NCBI RefSeq assembly: GCF_008727755.1
Contig: NZ_CP044231.1
Span: 1,550,001 to 1,614,000, forward strand
Source: Microbacterium caowuchunii
Lineage (GTDB): Bacteria; Actinomycetota; Actinomycetes; Actinomycetales; Microbacteriaceae
Direction: 5' to 3'
Length of the DNA stretch: 64,000 nt
Of this stretch, positions 25,946 to 35,474 are shown in pieces (position 1 is the stretch's first letter; each line of letters begins with the position of its first letter). A program made the position numbers and the translations under genes. Under the pieces are notes generated by a model, which saw only the letters and a list, made by a program, of their open reading frames with translations, was not told the origin of the DNA and ran no database searches.

Positions 25946-26356
25946 TCAGGCGCGCTTCGAGCGCATCGCTTTGACCTGGGTCACCGAGGGGTCGGCGGCG
26001 AGGGCGCGGTACTCGTCGGAGCCGAGGGGCACGACGGCGACGCGACCCTCCGCGTCGTGATGGATGCCCCACCCGTACCGCTTGCCGAGCGGGGATGAGC
26101 GCAGGCACGCCTGGTCCTTGGCGAAGAAGGCCTCGCGTGCCTCGGCGCGTTCCTCCGCGTCGATGGACTGCCTCGTCGCGTGCACCTCGAAGAGCACATC
26201 GTCGCTCGTGTACTCGTAGGGGTGCTCCGAGACGAGCGCGTACTGCAGTGCGGCCACGGTCGGTGCCTTCCCGGTCGACGGCGGCGGCTCCGCGGCCTCG
26301 ACCGGGCAGTCCTCGGCGACCTGGATGAACGTGCCCCGGTAATTGGTGCTTCCCAT
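25946..26356 (-). CDS. DUF6157 family protein
   Basis: A 136-residue soluble conserved protein. It begins MGSTNYRGTFIQVAEDCPV and contains TVAALQYALVSEHPYEYTSD and GWGIHHDAEGRVAVVPLGS, the pattern of a widespread actinobacterial family (DUF6157) of unknown function. The ATG at 26354-26356 is chosen as the conserved start; the longer frame upstream is low in hallmark sequence. It is divergent from the AraC-type gene, whose GTG lies 83 bases away, so the two share a control region. Confidence 0.78.
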   Translation of the reverse strand: MGSTNYRGTFIQVAEDCPVEAAEPPPSTGKAPTVAALQYALVSEHPYEYTSDDVLFEVHATRQSIDAEERAEAREAFFAKDQACLRSSPLGKRYGWGIHHDAEGRVAVVPLGSDEYRALAADPSVTQVKAMRSKRA

Positions 26357-26438
26357 GGCGCCAGTCTTGTCGCGCTGTGCGGCGCGCGATAGAAAAAAGA
26401 CGACAGGTCTGCCGCGCGGTGGGGGAGAAGGTGATGCC

Positions 26439-27290
26439 GTGAGCGTCCCAGGGGCGGGGGAGCGACCGATCGCCGCGGGGGAACGGACCGGGGTGCTGTA
26501 CCCGGATCGACTCGCGAAGTATGCGGCGGGCTGGATCAGGCCGGACTCCACCGTGTCGGCGGTCGTCGATCACTACTGGCATGTCTCCTGGGCTCTGGGT
26601 GAGGATGAGCGGTTGGACCAGCCGATCATCGACCTGCCTGCAGTGACCGCGACCGTGGAGGAAGGGGACGTTCCTGGTCCGCTCATGGTCACCGGAGTGC
26701 ACGGGCGGGCATGGCGGCGCACCCTCCACGGCAGCGGTCATGTGTTCGCCATCCGCCTGCGACCGGCGGGGCTGGCGGTACTCAGCGACCTCACCCCCAC
26801 ACGGGTCGCCGACGCGACCGACCCGGTCACCCCCGATCTCGACGCGCGCCTGCACACGTCGATGCTCGCCATCGCGGCCGGTGCAGATCCGGCCGAGCGA
26901 GCGTGCTTCGCCGACCTGATGGTCATGCAGGCTCTCGATGAGCGCCCGCCTTCCCCGTCTGCATTGCTGGCCAATGACGTGCTGGATGCGTTGCGTGAGC
27001 GGGTGCATCACAGAACCGGCCGTCCGCTCGCGGAACGGTTGGGACGCAGTGAGCGGACGATTCAGCGTGCCTGCATGGAGACCCTGGGGCACGGCCCGAA
27101 GTGGCTGAGCCGCCGCATCCGTCTCCAGGAGGTTGCCCTCGCCCTGGCGACCCGCCCCCACGACGATCTGGCCGCCGTCGCCGCCGACCTGGGCTACGCG
27201 GATCAGTCACACCTCACCCGCGACTTCCGCACCGCGACGGGCCTGACACCCGATGCCTACCGCCGGGCGACACCCGGCGCGACGGTATAG
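26439..27290 (+). CDS. AraC family transcriptional regulator
   Basis: A 283-residue regulator. The N-terminal sensing part contains VVDHYWHVSW and LRPAGLAVL, typical of DUF6597-like effector domains. The C-terminal AraC pair of helix-turn-helices comprises LAERLGRSERTIQRACMETLG and LAAVAADLGYADQSHLTRDF, ending GLTPDAYRR. The GTG at 26439 has an AAGGTGA ribosome-binding site; the in-frame ATG at 26343 lies inside the divergent DUF6157 gene. The ligand is unknown; the divergent neighbour is a possible target. Confidence 0.85.
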   Translation: MSVPGAGERPIAAGERTGVLYPDRLAKYAAGWIRPDSTVSAVVDHYWHVSWALGEDERLDQPIIDLPAVTATVEEGDVPGPLMVTGVHGRAWRRTLHGSGHVFAIRLRPAGLAVLSDLTPTRVADATDPVTPDLDARLHTSMLAIAAGADPAERACFADLMVMQALDERPPSPSALLANDVLDALRERVHHRTGRPLAERLGRSERTIQRACMETLGHGPKWLSRRIRLQEVALALATRPHDDLAAVAADLGYADQSHLTRDFRTATGLTPDAYRRATPGATV

Positions 27291-27324
27291 CCCGCCCTTC
27301 GCCGCCCGCGGACAACGACCAAAA

Positions 27325-27354
27325 GAAGAAGGCCCCGTCTCCGGGGCCTTCTTC
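27325..27354. terminator. bidirectional terminator between araC-type gene and tRNA-Leu
   Basis: A perfect 13-bp stem (GAAGAAGGCCCCG at 27325-27337, complement at 27342-27354, loop TCTC). On the reverse strand it is followed by TTTT, so it can end the tRNA transcript as well as the regulator transcript. Confidence 0.85.
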
Positions 27355-27359
27355 ATCTG

Positions 27360-27444
27360 TGCGCGAGGGGGGACTTGAACCCCCACGCCCTATACGGGCA
27401 CTAGCACCTCAAGCTAGCGCGTCTACCTATTCCGCCACCCGCGC
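27360..27444 (-). tRNA. tRNA-Leu (anticodon GAG)
   Basis: An 85-base class II tRNA. The acceptor arms are GCGCGGG and CTCGCGC (one G-U pair), the anticodon arm is CTAGC-TTGAGGT-GCTAG giving GAG, there is a long variable arm as in leucine tRNAs, and the T arm has GGTTCAAGTCC. The CCA end is not encoded. Reads codons CUC and CUU. Confidence 0.96.
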
Positions 27445-27572
27445 ATCTGGGTGTATTTTTTGGTTTCGCAACCGAGAAATGACGATATCACGTCCCGGAC
27501 GACGCGGTGAATCGTCGCGGGATCTCGCGTGTGTCGACGGCTCTGGAAACGCGGGCGCGCGCTGCCGGCCGG

Positions 27573-27578
27573 TAGCCT
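27573..27578 (+). promoter_or_regulatory. -10-like TAGCCT of the M20 peptidase gene
   Basis: TAGCCT ends 7 bases before the ATG at 27586, with no ribosome-binding site, as in other leaderless genes of this window. Confidence 0.5.
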
Positions 27579-27585
27579 GAATCGC

Positions 27586-28899
27586 ATGGCCGACAGCACC
27601 GCGAACCGGGCGGAGACGCTTCCCGAAGTCGCCCGCATCGCGCGAGACCTCATCCGGATGGACACCACGAACTACGGCGGGGGCCGCGCCGCGGGGGAGC
27701 GGGAGGCGGCGGAGTACGTCGGGGCGTACCTGGAACAGCTGGGTCTGGAGCCGGAGTATTACGAACCCGTCGCGCGCCGTACGAACGTGCACGTGCGGAT
27801 CCCCGGACGTGACCGCGATCGACCTGCGCTGGTGGTGCACGGGCACCTCGACGTCGTGCCCGCCGTCGCAGAGGACTGGAGCGTCGACCCCTTCGGTGGT
27901 GAGATCCGCGACGGGATGCTGTGGGGCCGCGGTGCGGTGGACATGAAGGACATGGACGCCATGATCCTCACCTCGGTCGCCGACATCCTCCGCAGTGGTG
28001 AGCAGCCGCCCCGGGATCTGATCGTGACGTTCTTCGCCGACGAGGAGAACGGGGGCGTGGAGGGATCCGCGCTGGTCGTGCGCGACCGTCCGGAATGGTT
28101 CGCCGGGGCGACGGAGGCGATCAGCGAGGTCGGCGGGTTCTCCATCGACGTGGGCGAGCGCAGGGCGTACCTGCTCCAGGTGGGGGAGAAGGCCCTGCTG
28201 TGGCTTCGCCTGGTCGCCCGCGGCGCCGCCGGGCACGGCAGCCGTGTGCACCCCGACAACGCGGTCACCCGGCTCGCCGAGGCGGTCGCCGCGCTGGGGC
28301 GCACCGAATGGCCGATCCGGCTCACCCCGACGACTGCGCGGTTCCTGGATGCGCTGGCGGCGCTCACCGATGGGGACCCCGGGGACCCCGACGCCCTGGC
28401 TGACGCGGTCGGCCCCGCCGCGGGCTTCCTGAAGGCGACGCTGCGCACCACGACGAACCCCACCGGGCTGACCGCCGGATACAAGCACAACGTGATCCCG
28501 GACCGAGCCGAAGCGCTCATCGACGTGCGGGTGCTGCCGGGAACCGAGGACGCCGCGTTGGCCGACATCCGCCGGATCGTCGGGGAGGACATCGAGATCG
28601 AGACCGTCGTGCGCGACGTCGGATTGGAGACGGCGTTCTCCGGGGATCTCGTCGACGCCATGGTGGCGTCCCTGGGCAGGCACGATCCGGACGCGCCGGT
28701 CATCCCCTACCTGCTCGGCGCGGGGACGGACAACAAGTCGCTGTCCCGGCTGGGCATCACCGGGTACGGTTTCGCGCCGCTGCGCCTCCCGCGGGGGCTC
28801 GACTTCACGGGTATGTTCCATGGGGTCGACGAACGCGTTCCCCTGGACTCCCTCGTCTTCGGTCAGCGGGTGCTCACGGACCTGCTCCGCACCTGCTGA
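27586..28899 (+). CDS. M20 family metallopeptidase
   Basis: A 437-residue zinc-dependent dipeptidase/deacylase. Metal and catalytic motifs are HGHLDVVP (His87, Asp89), [13 protein letters not shown] (bridging Asp), and FFADEENGG (general-base Glu and metal Glu). [14 protein letters not shown] belongs to the lid/dimerisation domain. Members cut dipeptides or N-acyl amino acids in the cytoplasm; the exact substrate is unknown. The ATG follows TAGCCT by 7 bases. uppP starts 37 bases after the stop and may be co-transcribed. Confidence 0.88.
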   Translation: MADSTANRAETLPEVARIARDLIRMDTTNYGGGRAAGEREAAEYVGAYLEQLGLEPEYYEPVARRTNVHVRIPGRDRDRPALVVHGHLDVVPAVAEDWSVDPFGGEIRDGMLWGRGAVDMKDMDAMILTSVADILRSGEQPPRDLIVTFFADEENGGVEGSALVVRDRPEWFAGATEAISEVGGFSIDVGERRAYLLQVGEKALLWLRLVARGAAGHGSRVHPDNAVTRLAEAVAALGRTEWPIRLTPTTARFLDALAALTDGDPGDPDALADAVGPAAGFLKATLRTTTNPTGLTAGYKHNVIPDRAEALIDVRVLPGTEDAALADIRRIVGEDIEIETVVRDVGLETAFSGDLVDAMVASLGRHDPDAPVIPYLLGAGTDNKSLSRLGITGYGFAPLRLPRGLDFTGMFHGVDERVPLDSLVFGQRVLTDLLRTC

Positions 28900-28936
28900 C
28901 CTCCCGAACCTCCCACCATCTCCCGAAGGGCCGTTG

Positions 28937-29773
28937 ATGCTGCACTTCCTCGAGGCGCTCCTGCTCGGTTTCGTCCAGGGGCTCACCGAGTTCCTCCCGG
29001 TGTCCTCCAGTGCGCATCTGCGCATCCTGGGAGCCTTCTTGCCCAGCGCCGAGGATCCGGGTGCAGCCTTCACCGCCATCACCCAGATCGGCACGGAGGC
29101 GGCCGTGGTGATCTTCTTCTGGCGCGACATCGTGCGGATCGTCTCGCACTGGTTCCAGTCACTGTCCGGCCGCATCCCGCGCAACGACCCGGATGCGCGG
29201 ATGGGGTGGCTCATCATCATCGGATCGATCCCGATCGTGGTGCTCGGACTGCTGTTCCAGGACCAGATCGAGGGTGTGTTCCGCTCGCTCTGGCTGGTGG
29301 CCGGAATGCTGATCTTCTTCGGCGTGCTGCTCGGGATCGCGGATGCGGTCGGTGCGCGCCGACGCAAGCTGAAGGACATCACGGTCGGCGACGGGGTGGT
29401 CTACGGCCTGGCGCAATCCCTGGCCCTGATCCCGGGCGTCTCCCGCTCGGGCGGGACCATCACGGCGGGTCTGTTCCTCGGCTACGAGCGGGCCGCCGCC
29501 GCCCGTTACGCGTTCCTCCTGGCCATCCCCGCCGTCTTCGGCAGCGGGCTGTATCAGCTGTTCAAGGTCGTCAGGGAGCCCGAGATCGACCCGCCGTTCT
29601 CGCTCTGGGAGACCGGCGCCGCGACCGTCGTCGCGTTCTTCGTCGCACTCGTGGTCATCAAGTTCTTCATGGCGTGGATCTCCAAGCGCAGCTTCCTGCC
29701 CTTCGTGATCTACCGCGTCGCCCTCGGCGCGTTCGTCATGGTGATGCTCGCGACCGGCGTGATCCCGGCCTGA
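28937..29773 (+). CDS. uppP: undecaprenyl-diphosphatase UppP (BacA)
   Basis: Polytopic membrane enzyme that recycles undecaprenyl diphosphate to the monophosphate carrier for peptidoglycan and other envelope polymers, and gives bacitracin resistance when over-made. The 278-residue protein has [20 protein letters not shown] at residues 7-26 (the E-x3-E-like motif and SSS loop) and [13 protein letters not shown], the second catalytic loop. About eight hydrophobic segments are visible. The ATG at 28937 has a weak GAAGGG upstream. Confidence 0.94.
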   Translation: MLHFLEALLLGFVQGLTEFLPVSSSAHLRILGAFLPSAEDPGAAFTAITQIGTEAAVVIFFWRDIVRIVSHWFQSLSGRIPRNDPDARMGWLIIIGSIPIVVLGLLFQDQIEGVFRSLWLVAGMLIFFGVLLGIADAVGARRRKLKDITVGDGVVYGLAQSLALIPGVSRSGGTITAGLFLGYERAAAARYAFLLAIPAVFGSGLYQLFKVVREPEIDPPFSLWETGAATVVAFFVALVVIKFFMAWISKRSFLPFVIYRVALGAFVMVMLATGVIPA

Positions 29774-29797
29774 TCCACGGTCCGCGACCGCGGCGGA

Positions 29798-30661
29798 TCA
29801 GCGGCGCGGGTCGTCCCGCCCGGGCTTGGACGGTCCGTCGCCGCGACGCTTCAGGTACTGCTCGAACTCGCGGGCGATCGCGTCGCCGGACGCCTCCGGG
29901 GAGTCCCAGGTGTCGCGGGTGCGCTCGAGCTGACGGATGTACTCCGTCATCTCCTCGTCGTCGGCGGCCGCCGCGTTGATGGATTCCTCCCACGCGGTGG
30001 ATTCGGCCGCGAGGTCGGCGCGGGGCACCTTGGCGCCGGTGATGTCCTCCAGCCGGTCCAGGAGCGCGAGCGTTGCCTTGGGCGACGGCGTGTGCCCGGC
30101 CACGTAGTGCGGCACGCTCGCCCAGAGGCTCGCGGAGGGGATGCCGGCGGCGTCCGCGACGTGCGCGAGCACGCTCATGATGCCGACCGGACCCTCATAG
30201 GTGCTGCGCTCGAGGTCCAGCGACGTGCGCAGTACCTCGCTGTCACTGCCGGCGAACACCGAGATCGGGCGGGTGTGCGGCACATCCGACATCATCGAGC
30301 CGAGCGCGACGATCCCGGTGATGTCCTCACGCAGGGCGACGTCGACGATCTCGGCGGCGAAAGCCTGCCAGGCGCGTGCGGGCTCGACACCGCTCAGCAG
30401 CCACAACTGGGTGCCGCGGGTGGGCGTCACCGGCCGCATCAGCGTCGTCTCCGGCCACTTCATGAACCGCTGGCCGTCCGCGTCGAGCGCGACGTGCGGC
30501 CGGGTGTACTGGTAGTCGAAGTACAGCTCGGGGTCGACGGAGAAGACGGTCTCGTACTCGCCCTGCTCGCGCAGGAGTGCGAGGGCGGAGGACGCGGCTT
30601 CGCCGGCGTCGTTCCAGCCGTCGAAGGCGGCCACCAGTACCCGGCGCCCCAGTCCTTCCAC
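29798..30661 (-). CDS. PAC2 family protein
   Basis: A 287-residue protein of the PAC2 (proteasome assembly chaperone-like) family, common in actinobacteria. Recognisable parts are VLVAAFDGWNDAGEAAS, DYQYTRPHVALD, LLSGVEPARAWQAF and ASLWASVPHYVAGHTPSPKATLALL (short segments quoted). Its biochemical role in bacteria is not established. The GTG at 30659-30661 has a strong AGGAGG site 7 bases upstream, which fixes the start. It is divergent from the HAD-trmI gene set and convergent with uppP. Confidence 0.85.
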   Translation of the reverse strand: MEGLGRRVLVAAFDGWNDAGEAASSALALLREQGEYETVFSVDPELYFDYQYTRPHVALDADGQRFMKWPETTLMRPVTPTRGTQLWLLSGVEPARAWQAFAAEIVDVALREDITGIVALGSMMSDVPHTRPISVFAGSDSEVLRTSLDLERSTYEGPVGIMSVLAHVADAAGIPSASLWASVPHYVAGHTPSPKATLALLDRLEDITGAKVPRADLAAESTAWEESINAAAADDEEMTEYIRQLERTRDTWDSPEASGDAIAREFEQYLKRRGDGPSKPGRDDPRR

Positions 30662-30754
30662 GTGATCCTCCTCCTGCCCGCGAAGCGGTCCACTCCAGGA
30701 TAGGCGAGGGGCGGTCCCGCGGCGCCGGTGCACGGGCTCCGATCCGCGCCTCGT

Positions 30755-30760
30755 TAGCAT
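30755..30760 (+). promoter_or_regulatory. -10-like TAGCAT of the HAD-trmI operon
   Basis: TAGCAT ends 6 bases before the GTG of the HAD gene, consistent with leaderless transcription. Confidence 0.5.
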
Positions 30761-30766
30761 GGGACA

Positions 30767-31459
30767 GTGACAGCCCCCCTTCCCGCCGCCGTCCTCTGGG
30801 ACATGGACGGCACCCTCGTCGACACGGAACCGTACTGGATGGCAGCGGAGCGCCCGCTGGTGGAGTCCTACGGCGGCACCTGGTCCCACGAGCAGGCGCT
30901 CGGACTGGTCGGGCTCGGTCTGGAGGACGCGGCGAGGATCCTGCAGGAGGCGGGGGTGCGACTCCCGGTGGCGGAGATCGTCGATCTGCTCACCGAACGC
31001 GTGATGACCTCACTCCGCGAACAGGGCGTCCCCTTCCGCCCCGGCGCCCGGGAACTGCTCGCGCAGTTGCGTGCCGCGGGGGTCAAGACCGCGATCGTGA
31101 CGATGTCGATGCGCCGGATGGCCCGCACGGTGGTCGACTTGATCGATTTCGACGCGTTCGACCTCATCATCGCGGGCGACGACGTCGCCCGGCCGAAGCC
31201 CTTCCCCGACCCCTACCTGCAGGCCTGTGCGGCGCTCGGCGTCGCACCCGCGGACACGGTCGCCATCGAGGACTCCCCGAACGGCCTGCGCTCGGCCGTC
31301 GCGGCCGGGACCGTCGCCCTCGGCGTCCCGCACATGGTCTCGCTGACCGGATCGGGAGCGGCGGGCCTCTGGCCCACCCTCAGCGGTCGCAGCGCCGCGG
31401 ACATCGCGGAATTCCACGCCGGGCACACCCGGCATCCGAGAGAGGACCCCGCCCAGTGA
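30767..31459 (+). CDS. HAD family hydrolase (phosphoglycolate phosphatase/beta-PGM-like)
   Basis: A 230-residue HAD phosphatase with a small helical cap. Motif I is WDMDGTLVDTE (two catalytic Asp), motif II IVTMSMRR, motif III KPFPDPYL with the Lys, and motif IV AIEDSPNGL. This pattern is typical of beta-phosphoglucomutase-like and sugar-phosphatase members; the substrate is unknown. Its stop overlaps the trmI GTG (GTGA), giving translational coupling. The GTG start follows TAGCAT by 6 bases. Confidence 0.87.
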   Translation: MTAPLPAAVLWDMDGTLVDTEPYWMAAERPLVESYGGTWSHEQALGLVGLGLEDAARILQEAGVRLPVAEIVDLLTERVMTSLREQGVPFRPGARELLAQLRAAGVKTAIVTMSMRRMARTVVDLIDFDAFDLIIAGDDVARPKPFPDPYLQACAALGVAPADTVAIEDSPNGLRSAVAAGTVALGVPHMVSLTGSGAAGLWPTLSGRSAADIAEFHAGHTRHPREDPAQ

Positions 31460-32481
31460 GCGGAACCATCGCCGCGCCGCGCGGCCCCTTCCGAATCGGC
31501 GACCGGGTGCAGCTGACCGGCCCCAAGGGCCGGCTGCACACCGTCACGTTGCGTGAGGACGGCGAACTCCACACGCACCACGGGGTGCTGCGCCACGCCG
31601 ACCTGGTGGGTCTGCCGGACGGTTCGGTCGTCGCCAACAGCGGAGGGCACGAGTACCTCGCGCTGCGTCCGCTCCTCCGCGACTTCGTGATGTCGATGCC
31701 GCGTGGTGCGGCGATCGTCTACCCCAAGGACGCCGCGCAGATCCTCGCGCAGGCGGACGTCTTCCCGGGGGCCGTGGTCGTGGAGGCGGGTGTCGGCTCC
31801 GGCGCCCTCGCGCTATGGCTCCTCCGAGGGATCGGCGGCACCGGCCGCCTCGTCTCGTTCGAGCGGCGCGAGGACTTCGCGGAGGTGGCGCGCGCGAACG
31901 TGGAGACCTTCCTGGGCGAGCGTCCGGAGAACTGGGACCTCATCGTCGGGGACCTCGTCTCGGCACTGCCCGAGACGATGGCTCCCGGCAGCGTCGATCG
32001 CGTCGTCCTGGACATGCTCGCCCCGTGGGAGTGCATCGACGTGGTCGCCGAGGCGCTCGCGCCCGGTGGTGTCGTGATCTGCTACATCGCGACCGCGACG
32101 CAGCTGAGCCGGGTCGCCGAGTACCTGCGGGCGACGGGTCTGTTCACCGAGCCCGAGGCCAACGAGACGATGGTCCGCGGCTGGCACGTGGAGGGGCTCG
32201 CGGTGCGACCGGATCACCGGATGGTCGCCCACACGGGTTTCCTGCTCACCGCACGGCGCCTGGCCCCGGGAGCGGTCGCGCCGGAGCAGAAGCGACGCGC
32301 CTCGAAGACGAGTTACGGCGACGAGGACGTCGAGCTCTGGACACCCGGGGCGGTCGGGGACCGGCAGATCACGGACAAGAACCTCCGCAAGCGGGTGCGC
32401 GAAGCACAGCGGGCGGCGGAGGCGGCGAAGGCCGCAGCGGGGACCGCCGGAGAGATCGGGCAGCCCGAGCCGAGCGCATAG
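31456..32481 (+). CDS. trmI: tRNA (adenine-N1)-methyltransferase TrmI
   Basis: S-adenosylmethionine-dependent enzyme forming m1A58 in the T loop of tRNAs. The 341-residue protein has an N-terminal beta-barrel part (GDRVQLTGPKGRLHTVTL), then the Rossmann core with VVEAGVGSGALALWLL (SAM loop), VSFERREDFAEVARAN, and DRVVLDMLAPWE, the catalytic-side acidic motif. It has an unusual Lys/Arg/Ala-rich C-terminal extension of about 70 residues beyond the core. GTG start overlapping the HAD stop. The actinobacterial homologue is well characterised. Confidence 0.92.
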   Translation: MSGTIAAPRGPFRIGDRVQLTGPKGRLHTVTLREDGELHTHHGVLRHADLVGLPDGSVVANSGGHEYLALRPLLRDFVMSMPRGAAIVYPKDAAQILAQADVFPGAVVVEAGVGSGALALWLLRGIGGTGRLVSFERREDFAEVARANVETFLGERPENWDLIVGDLVSALPETMAPGSVDRVVLDMLAPWECIDVVAEALAPGGVVICYIATATQLSRVAEYLRATGLFTEPEANETMVRGWHVEGLAVRPDHRMVAHTGFLLTARRLAPGAVAPEQKRRASKTSYGDEDVELWTPGAVGDRQITDKNLRKRVREAQRAAEAAKAAAGTAGEIGQPEPSA

Positions 32482-32484
32482 ACT
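32479..32484 (+). promoter_or_regulatory. -10-like TAGACT of the FKBP lipoprotein gene
   Basis: TAGACT overlaps the trmI stop codon and ends 6 bases before the GTG start, giving the lipoprotein gene its own probable leaderless promoter inside the gene cluster. Confidence 0.5.
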
Positions 32485-32490
32485 GATCCG

Positions 32491-33411
32491 GTGCGTAGAC
32501 TCCCCGCCGCCGTCGCTGCCCTCGGACTCGTCTCGGTCGCCCTCGTGGGCTGCTCCTCGGTCCAGACCCCCACGTGCGACCGGCAGACCGTTCCCGGCAA
32601 CCTCGCGAACCTGATCTCGGTCAGCGGAGAGGGGGAGAGCGTCCCGGACGTGTCCGTGCCGACCCCCTTCACCTCGGCCGGGCTCCGCTACGCGGACATC
32701 GTCACGGGCGAGGGGACCCAGGTGGTCGATGCGAACCAGCTCGTCGACATCGGCATCACCCTCGTGGACGGTGAGACCGGTCGCACCCTCGTCACCCAGG
32801 GGTACGACGGCGAGGCCGCCGTCGGCACGGTGGCGCTGTGGGACTCGTCGGTCCCCGGTCTGGCGGATGCGCTCCTGTGCGCGGGTGAGGGCTCCCGCAT
32901 CGCGGTGTCCTTCTCCCCGGAGCAGCTCGCCGATGCCGTGCCGGTCGCCAAGGCCGGCGGCGGATCCGTCGTGGCCGTCGTGGATCTCCAGAAGGTGTAC
33001 CTGTCCGCAGCGAACGGCGCGGACCAGTTCAACGAGAGCCACGGGCTCCCGTCGGTGGTGCGGGATCCCGCGGGACGCCCCGGCATCACCATCCCGGATG
33101 CGGCCGCTCCCACCGAGCCGGTCGTGCAGGTGCTCAAGAAGGGTGAGGGTCCCGTCCTCGCTCCCGGCGACGTCGCGCGGCTGAACTACCTCTCGGTCGA
33201 CTGGGTGACGGAGCGGGTCTCGCAGACCACCTGGGACGACTCGCCGCAGCCGCTGCCGATCACCGAGGGCGACGACGTCATCGTCAACGCGCTGATCGGT
33301 CAGCCGGTCGGGTCCCAGCTGATGATCATCGTCCCCAACGGCGAAGGGGCCGATGCCGGCGCCGATGTCTACGTGATCGACATCCTCGGCGTCGACTCTC
33401 CCGCGGGCTGA
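32491..33411 (+). CDS. FKBP-type peptidyl-prolyl isomerase lipoprotein
   Basis: A 306-residue secreted lipoprotein. The signal peptide ends in the lipobox LVGC (Cys21), so it is anchored in the membrane and acylated; lnt is 6.6 kb downstream. The C-terminal half resembles an FKBP domain (VLKKGEGPVLAPGDVARLNYLSVDW, LPITEGDDVIVNALIGQPVGSQLMIIVP; short segments quoted), and a less conserved first half may be a second degenerate copy. Several FKBP aromatic active-site residues are not obvious, so isomerase activity is uncertain. Confidence 0.82.
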   Translation: MRRLPAAVAALGLVSVALVGCSSVQTPTCDRQTVPGNLANLISVSGEGESVPDVSVPTPFTSAGLRYADIVTGEGTQVVDANQLVDIGITLVDGETGRTLVTQGYDGEAAVGTVALWDSSVPGLADALLCAGEGSRIAVSFSPEQLADAVPVAKAGGGSVVAVVDLQKVYLSAANGADQFNESHGLPSVVRDPAGRPGITIPDAAAPTEPVVQVLKKGEGPVLAPGDVARLNYLSVDWVTERVSQTTWDDSPQPLPITEGDDVIVNALIGQPVGSQLMIIVPNGEGADAGADVYVIDILGVDSPAG

Positions 33412-33433
33412 TACCGCCTCGCGCACCGCGGCC

Positions 33434-33439
33434 TAGGAT
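33434..33439 (+). promoter_or_regulatory. -10-like TAGGAT of pafB
   Basis: TAGGAT ends 6 bases before the pafB GTG, and no ribosome-binding site is present. Confidence 0.5.
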
Positions 33440-33445
33440 GGGCAG

Positions 33446-34441
33446 GTGCCCAAGAACGACGCCGTGCGCAGCGCACCCGAGGAGCGTCTGGTGAACCTGG
33501 TCGTGGCCCTCATGGCCACCGAACAGGGACTCACCAAGGAGACCATCCTGTCGTCGGTCTCGGGCTACCGGGAACAGTCCGAATCCGGCGCCTCCAAGGA
33601 CGCGCTGGAGAAGATGTTCGAGCGCGACAAGGAGAACCTGCGCGGTCTCGGCGTTCCCATCGAGACCCTCGGCGACTATGCCGACCCGGATGATCTGCGC
33701 GAGGCGCGCTACCGGGTGCCGACGGCCGAGTACGCGCTGCCCGCCGACATCCGGTTCACGGCGGCGGAGATCGCCCTGCTCAACCTCGCCGGCAGCGTGT
33801 GGAGCGAGAGCTCCATGTCGGATCAGGCACGCAGCGGGCTCCGGAAGATCCGGGCGCTCGGCAACACCGTGGACGAGCGGATCATCGGCTACGCCCCGCG
33901 GATCAGCGTCCGCGACCACGCTTTCGCGCCCCTGCAGCGCGCCATCGAGCAGGCCAGGGCGGTCACCTTCCCCTATCTGAAGCCGGGTGAGCGCACGCCA
34001 CGGATGCGCCGCGTGCGCCCGCTCGCCCTGGTGGAGTACGAGGCGCGGTGGCACGTGCTCGGCTTCGACGTGGACGCCGATGCCGAGCGCACCTTCCTGT
34101 TGTCCCGCATCACCGATGCCGTGACGCCGACGCGGGAGTCCTTCGATCCGGCCCTGCGTGCGGGCGCGGGGGAGCGCGCCCTGCAGGGGTTGCGTGCACT
34201 CGCGCTCTCGCAGACGGCGCTGGTCGAGGTGCACCCGGGAACGGAGGCCGCGCTGCGCCTGGGCCGCCGCGCGACCCCGGCCGCGCAAGGACTGCGCGTG
34301 CCGTACGTCGACGTGCACGTCCTCGCGGACGAGCTGGCCTCCTACGGACCCGAGGTCCGGGTGGTGGAGCCCGAGCGCCTGCGCGAACTGGTCATCGACC
34401 GCCTGCGCGCGGTCCGGGACCGCAACGGGGGCGAGCGATGA
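33446..34441 (+). CDS. pafB: WYL domain transcriptional regulator PafB
   Basis: A 331-residue regulator with an N-terminal winged helix-turn-helix (ERLVNLVVALMATEQGLTKETIL) and a WYL domain (LVEYEARWHVLGFDVDADAERTFLLSRI; short segments quoted) that in other systems senses nucleic acid or ligand. In mycobacteria PafB and PafC act together to activate the LexA/RecA-independent DNA-damage response. It is coupled to the next gene by ATGA, matching a pafB-pafC pair. pafA and the proteasome genes are not in this window. Confidence 0.88.
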   Translation: MPKNDAVRSAPEERLVNLVVALMATEQGLTKETILSSVSGYREQSESGASKDALEKMFERDKENLRGLGVPIETLGDYADPDDLREARYRVPTAEYALPADIRFTAAEIALLNLAGSVWSESSMSDQARSGLRKIRALGNTVDERIIGYAPRISVRDHAFAPLQRAIEQARAVTFPYLKPGERTPRMRRVRPLALVEYEARWHVLGFDVDADAERTFLLSRITDAVTPTRESFDPALRAGAGERALQGLRALALSQTALVEVHPGTEAALRLGRRATPAAQGLRVPYVDVHVLADELASYGPEVRVVEPERLRELVIDRLRAVRDRNGGER

Positions 34442-35406
34442 ACGCGGCGCGCCATCTCCCCGCTACCGAGCGGGCGGCGCTCATCATGCAGCTCGTGCCC
34501 TACCTCCTCGAGCGCGGAGACGTGTCCGTATCGGAGGCGGCGGCCGCCTTCGAGGTGTCGCCCGCGCAGATGCGCGAGATGGTCGAGAAGCTGACGGTCA
34601 TCGGCCGTCCCGGCGACGGCGGATACTGGCAGCTTCCGAACGACCTCTTCGACATCGACTGGGATCTGCTGGACGAGCAGGACAGGATCGCCCTCACCCA
34701 CACCGTGGGACTCGAGCAAGCCCCGCGGCTCACCGCCCGTGAGGCGGCCGCCCTGCTCGCCGGGCTTCAGCTGACCGGATCCCTGCCGGGCTTCGTGGAC
34801 AGCGAGATCGTCACCGGTCTCCTCGCGAAACTCGCCCGCGGCGCCGGAGCCGCTCCGGCCGACGTCATCGTGGCGCCCGCCCCCGTCGACTCGGCCCGGG
34901 AGACCGTGGATGCGGCGCTGCGCACCGGCGTGGCCGTGTCTTTCACCTACAAGGCGCCTGATGCCGAGCCCACCACGCGCACCGTGGATCCGGTGAAGGT
35001 GCACATCGCCGATGCCCAGTGGTATCTGCAGGGGTGGTGCCACCTGCGCCAGGGTATGCGCACCTTCCACCTCGACCGCGTGAGCGACCTCGCCCTCACG
35101 GACACCCCGATCGAGCACGCCGGGGAACCGCTGCCCGCTCTGTTCGACCCGGACGCCTTCGACGTCATCGCCCGCATCCGCTTCCCGGAATCGGTCGCCC
35201 CTCTGCTGGGGGACTACCTCGACCACGCCACCCTCGAGACGAGTCAGGGCATGTGCGTCGCGACGATGCGCGTCGCGGACGAGCACAGTCTGCGCCGACT
35301 GGCCGCACGGCGGGGTGGGGACGTCGAGATCCTCGAACCCCTCGCCGCTCGGCGCGCCGCCGTGGAGTGGGCGGAGGCCGGTCTGGCGCAGTACGCGACC
35401 CGCTGA
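34438..35406 (+). CDS. pafC: WYL domain transcriptional regulator PafC
   Basis: A 322-residue partner of PafB. The N-terminal helix-turn-helix spans LVPYLLERGDVSVSEAAAAFEVSP, and the WYL domain spans about residues 160-240 (VAVSFTYKAPD, DAQWYLQGWCHLRQGMRTFHLDRV, short segments quoted). The ATG at 34438 overlaps the pafB stop. The two chains in tandem give the PafBC heterodimer of other actinobacteria. tatA begins 68 bases downstream. Confidence 0.88.
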   Translation: MNAARHLPATERAALIMQLVPYLLERGDVSVSEAAAAFEVSPAQMREMVEKLTVIGRPGDGGYWQLPNDLFDIDWDLLDEQDRIALTHTVGLEQAPRLTAREAAALLAGLQLTGSLPGFVDSEIVTGLLAKLARGAGAAPADVIVAPAPVDSARETVDAALRTGVAVSFTYKAPDAEPTTRTVDPVKVHIADAQWYLQGWCHLRQGMRTFHLDRVSDLALTDTPIEHAGEPLPALFDPDAFDVIARIRFPESVAPLLGDYLDHATLETSQGMCVATMRVADEHSLRRLAARRGGDVEILEPLAARRAAVEWAEAGLAQYATR

Positions 35407-35474
35407 GCGGCGCTCGGGCGGGCTCCGGCCGCAGGGGTTAGACTGGACGTCACGCCCGCGGAAGGAATGCGAAC

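Noticed and set aside
24783..27161. Long reverse frame across the VIT1 gene
   Set aside because: Overlaps three real genes on both strands and lacks family features.
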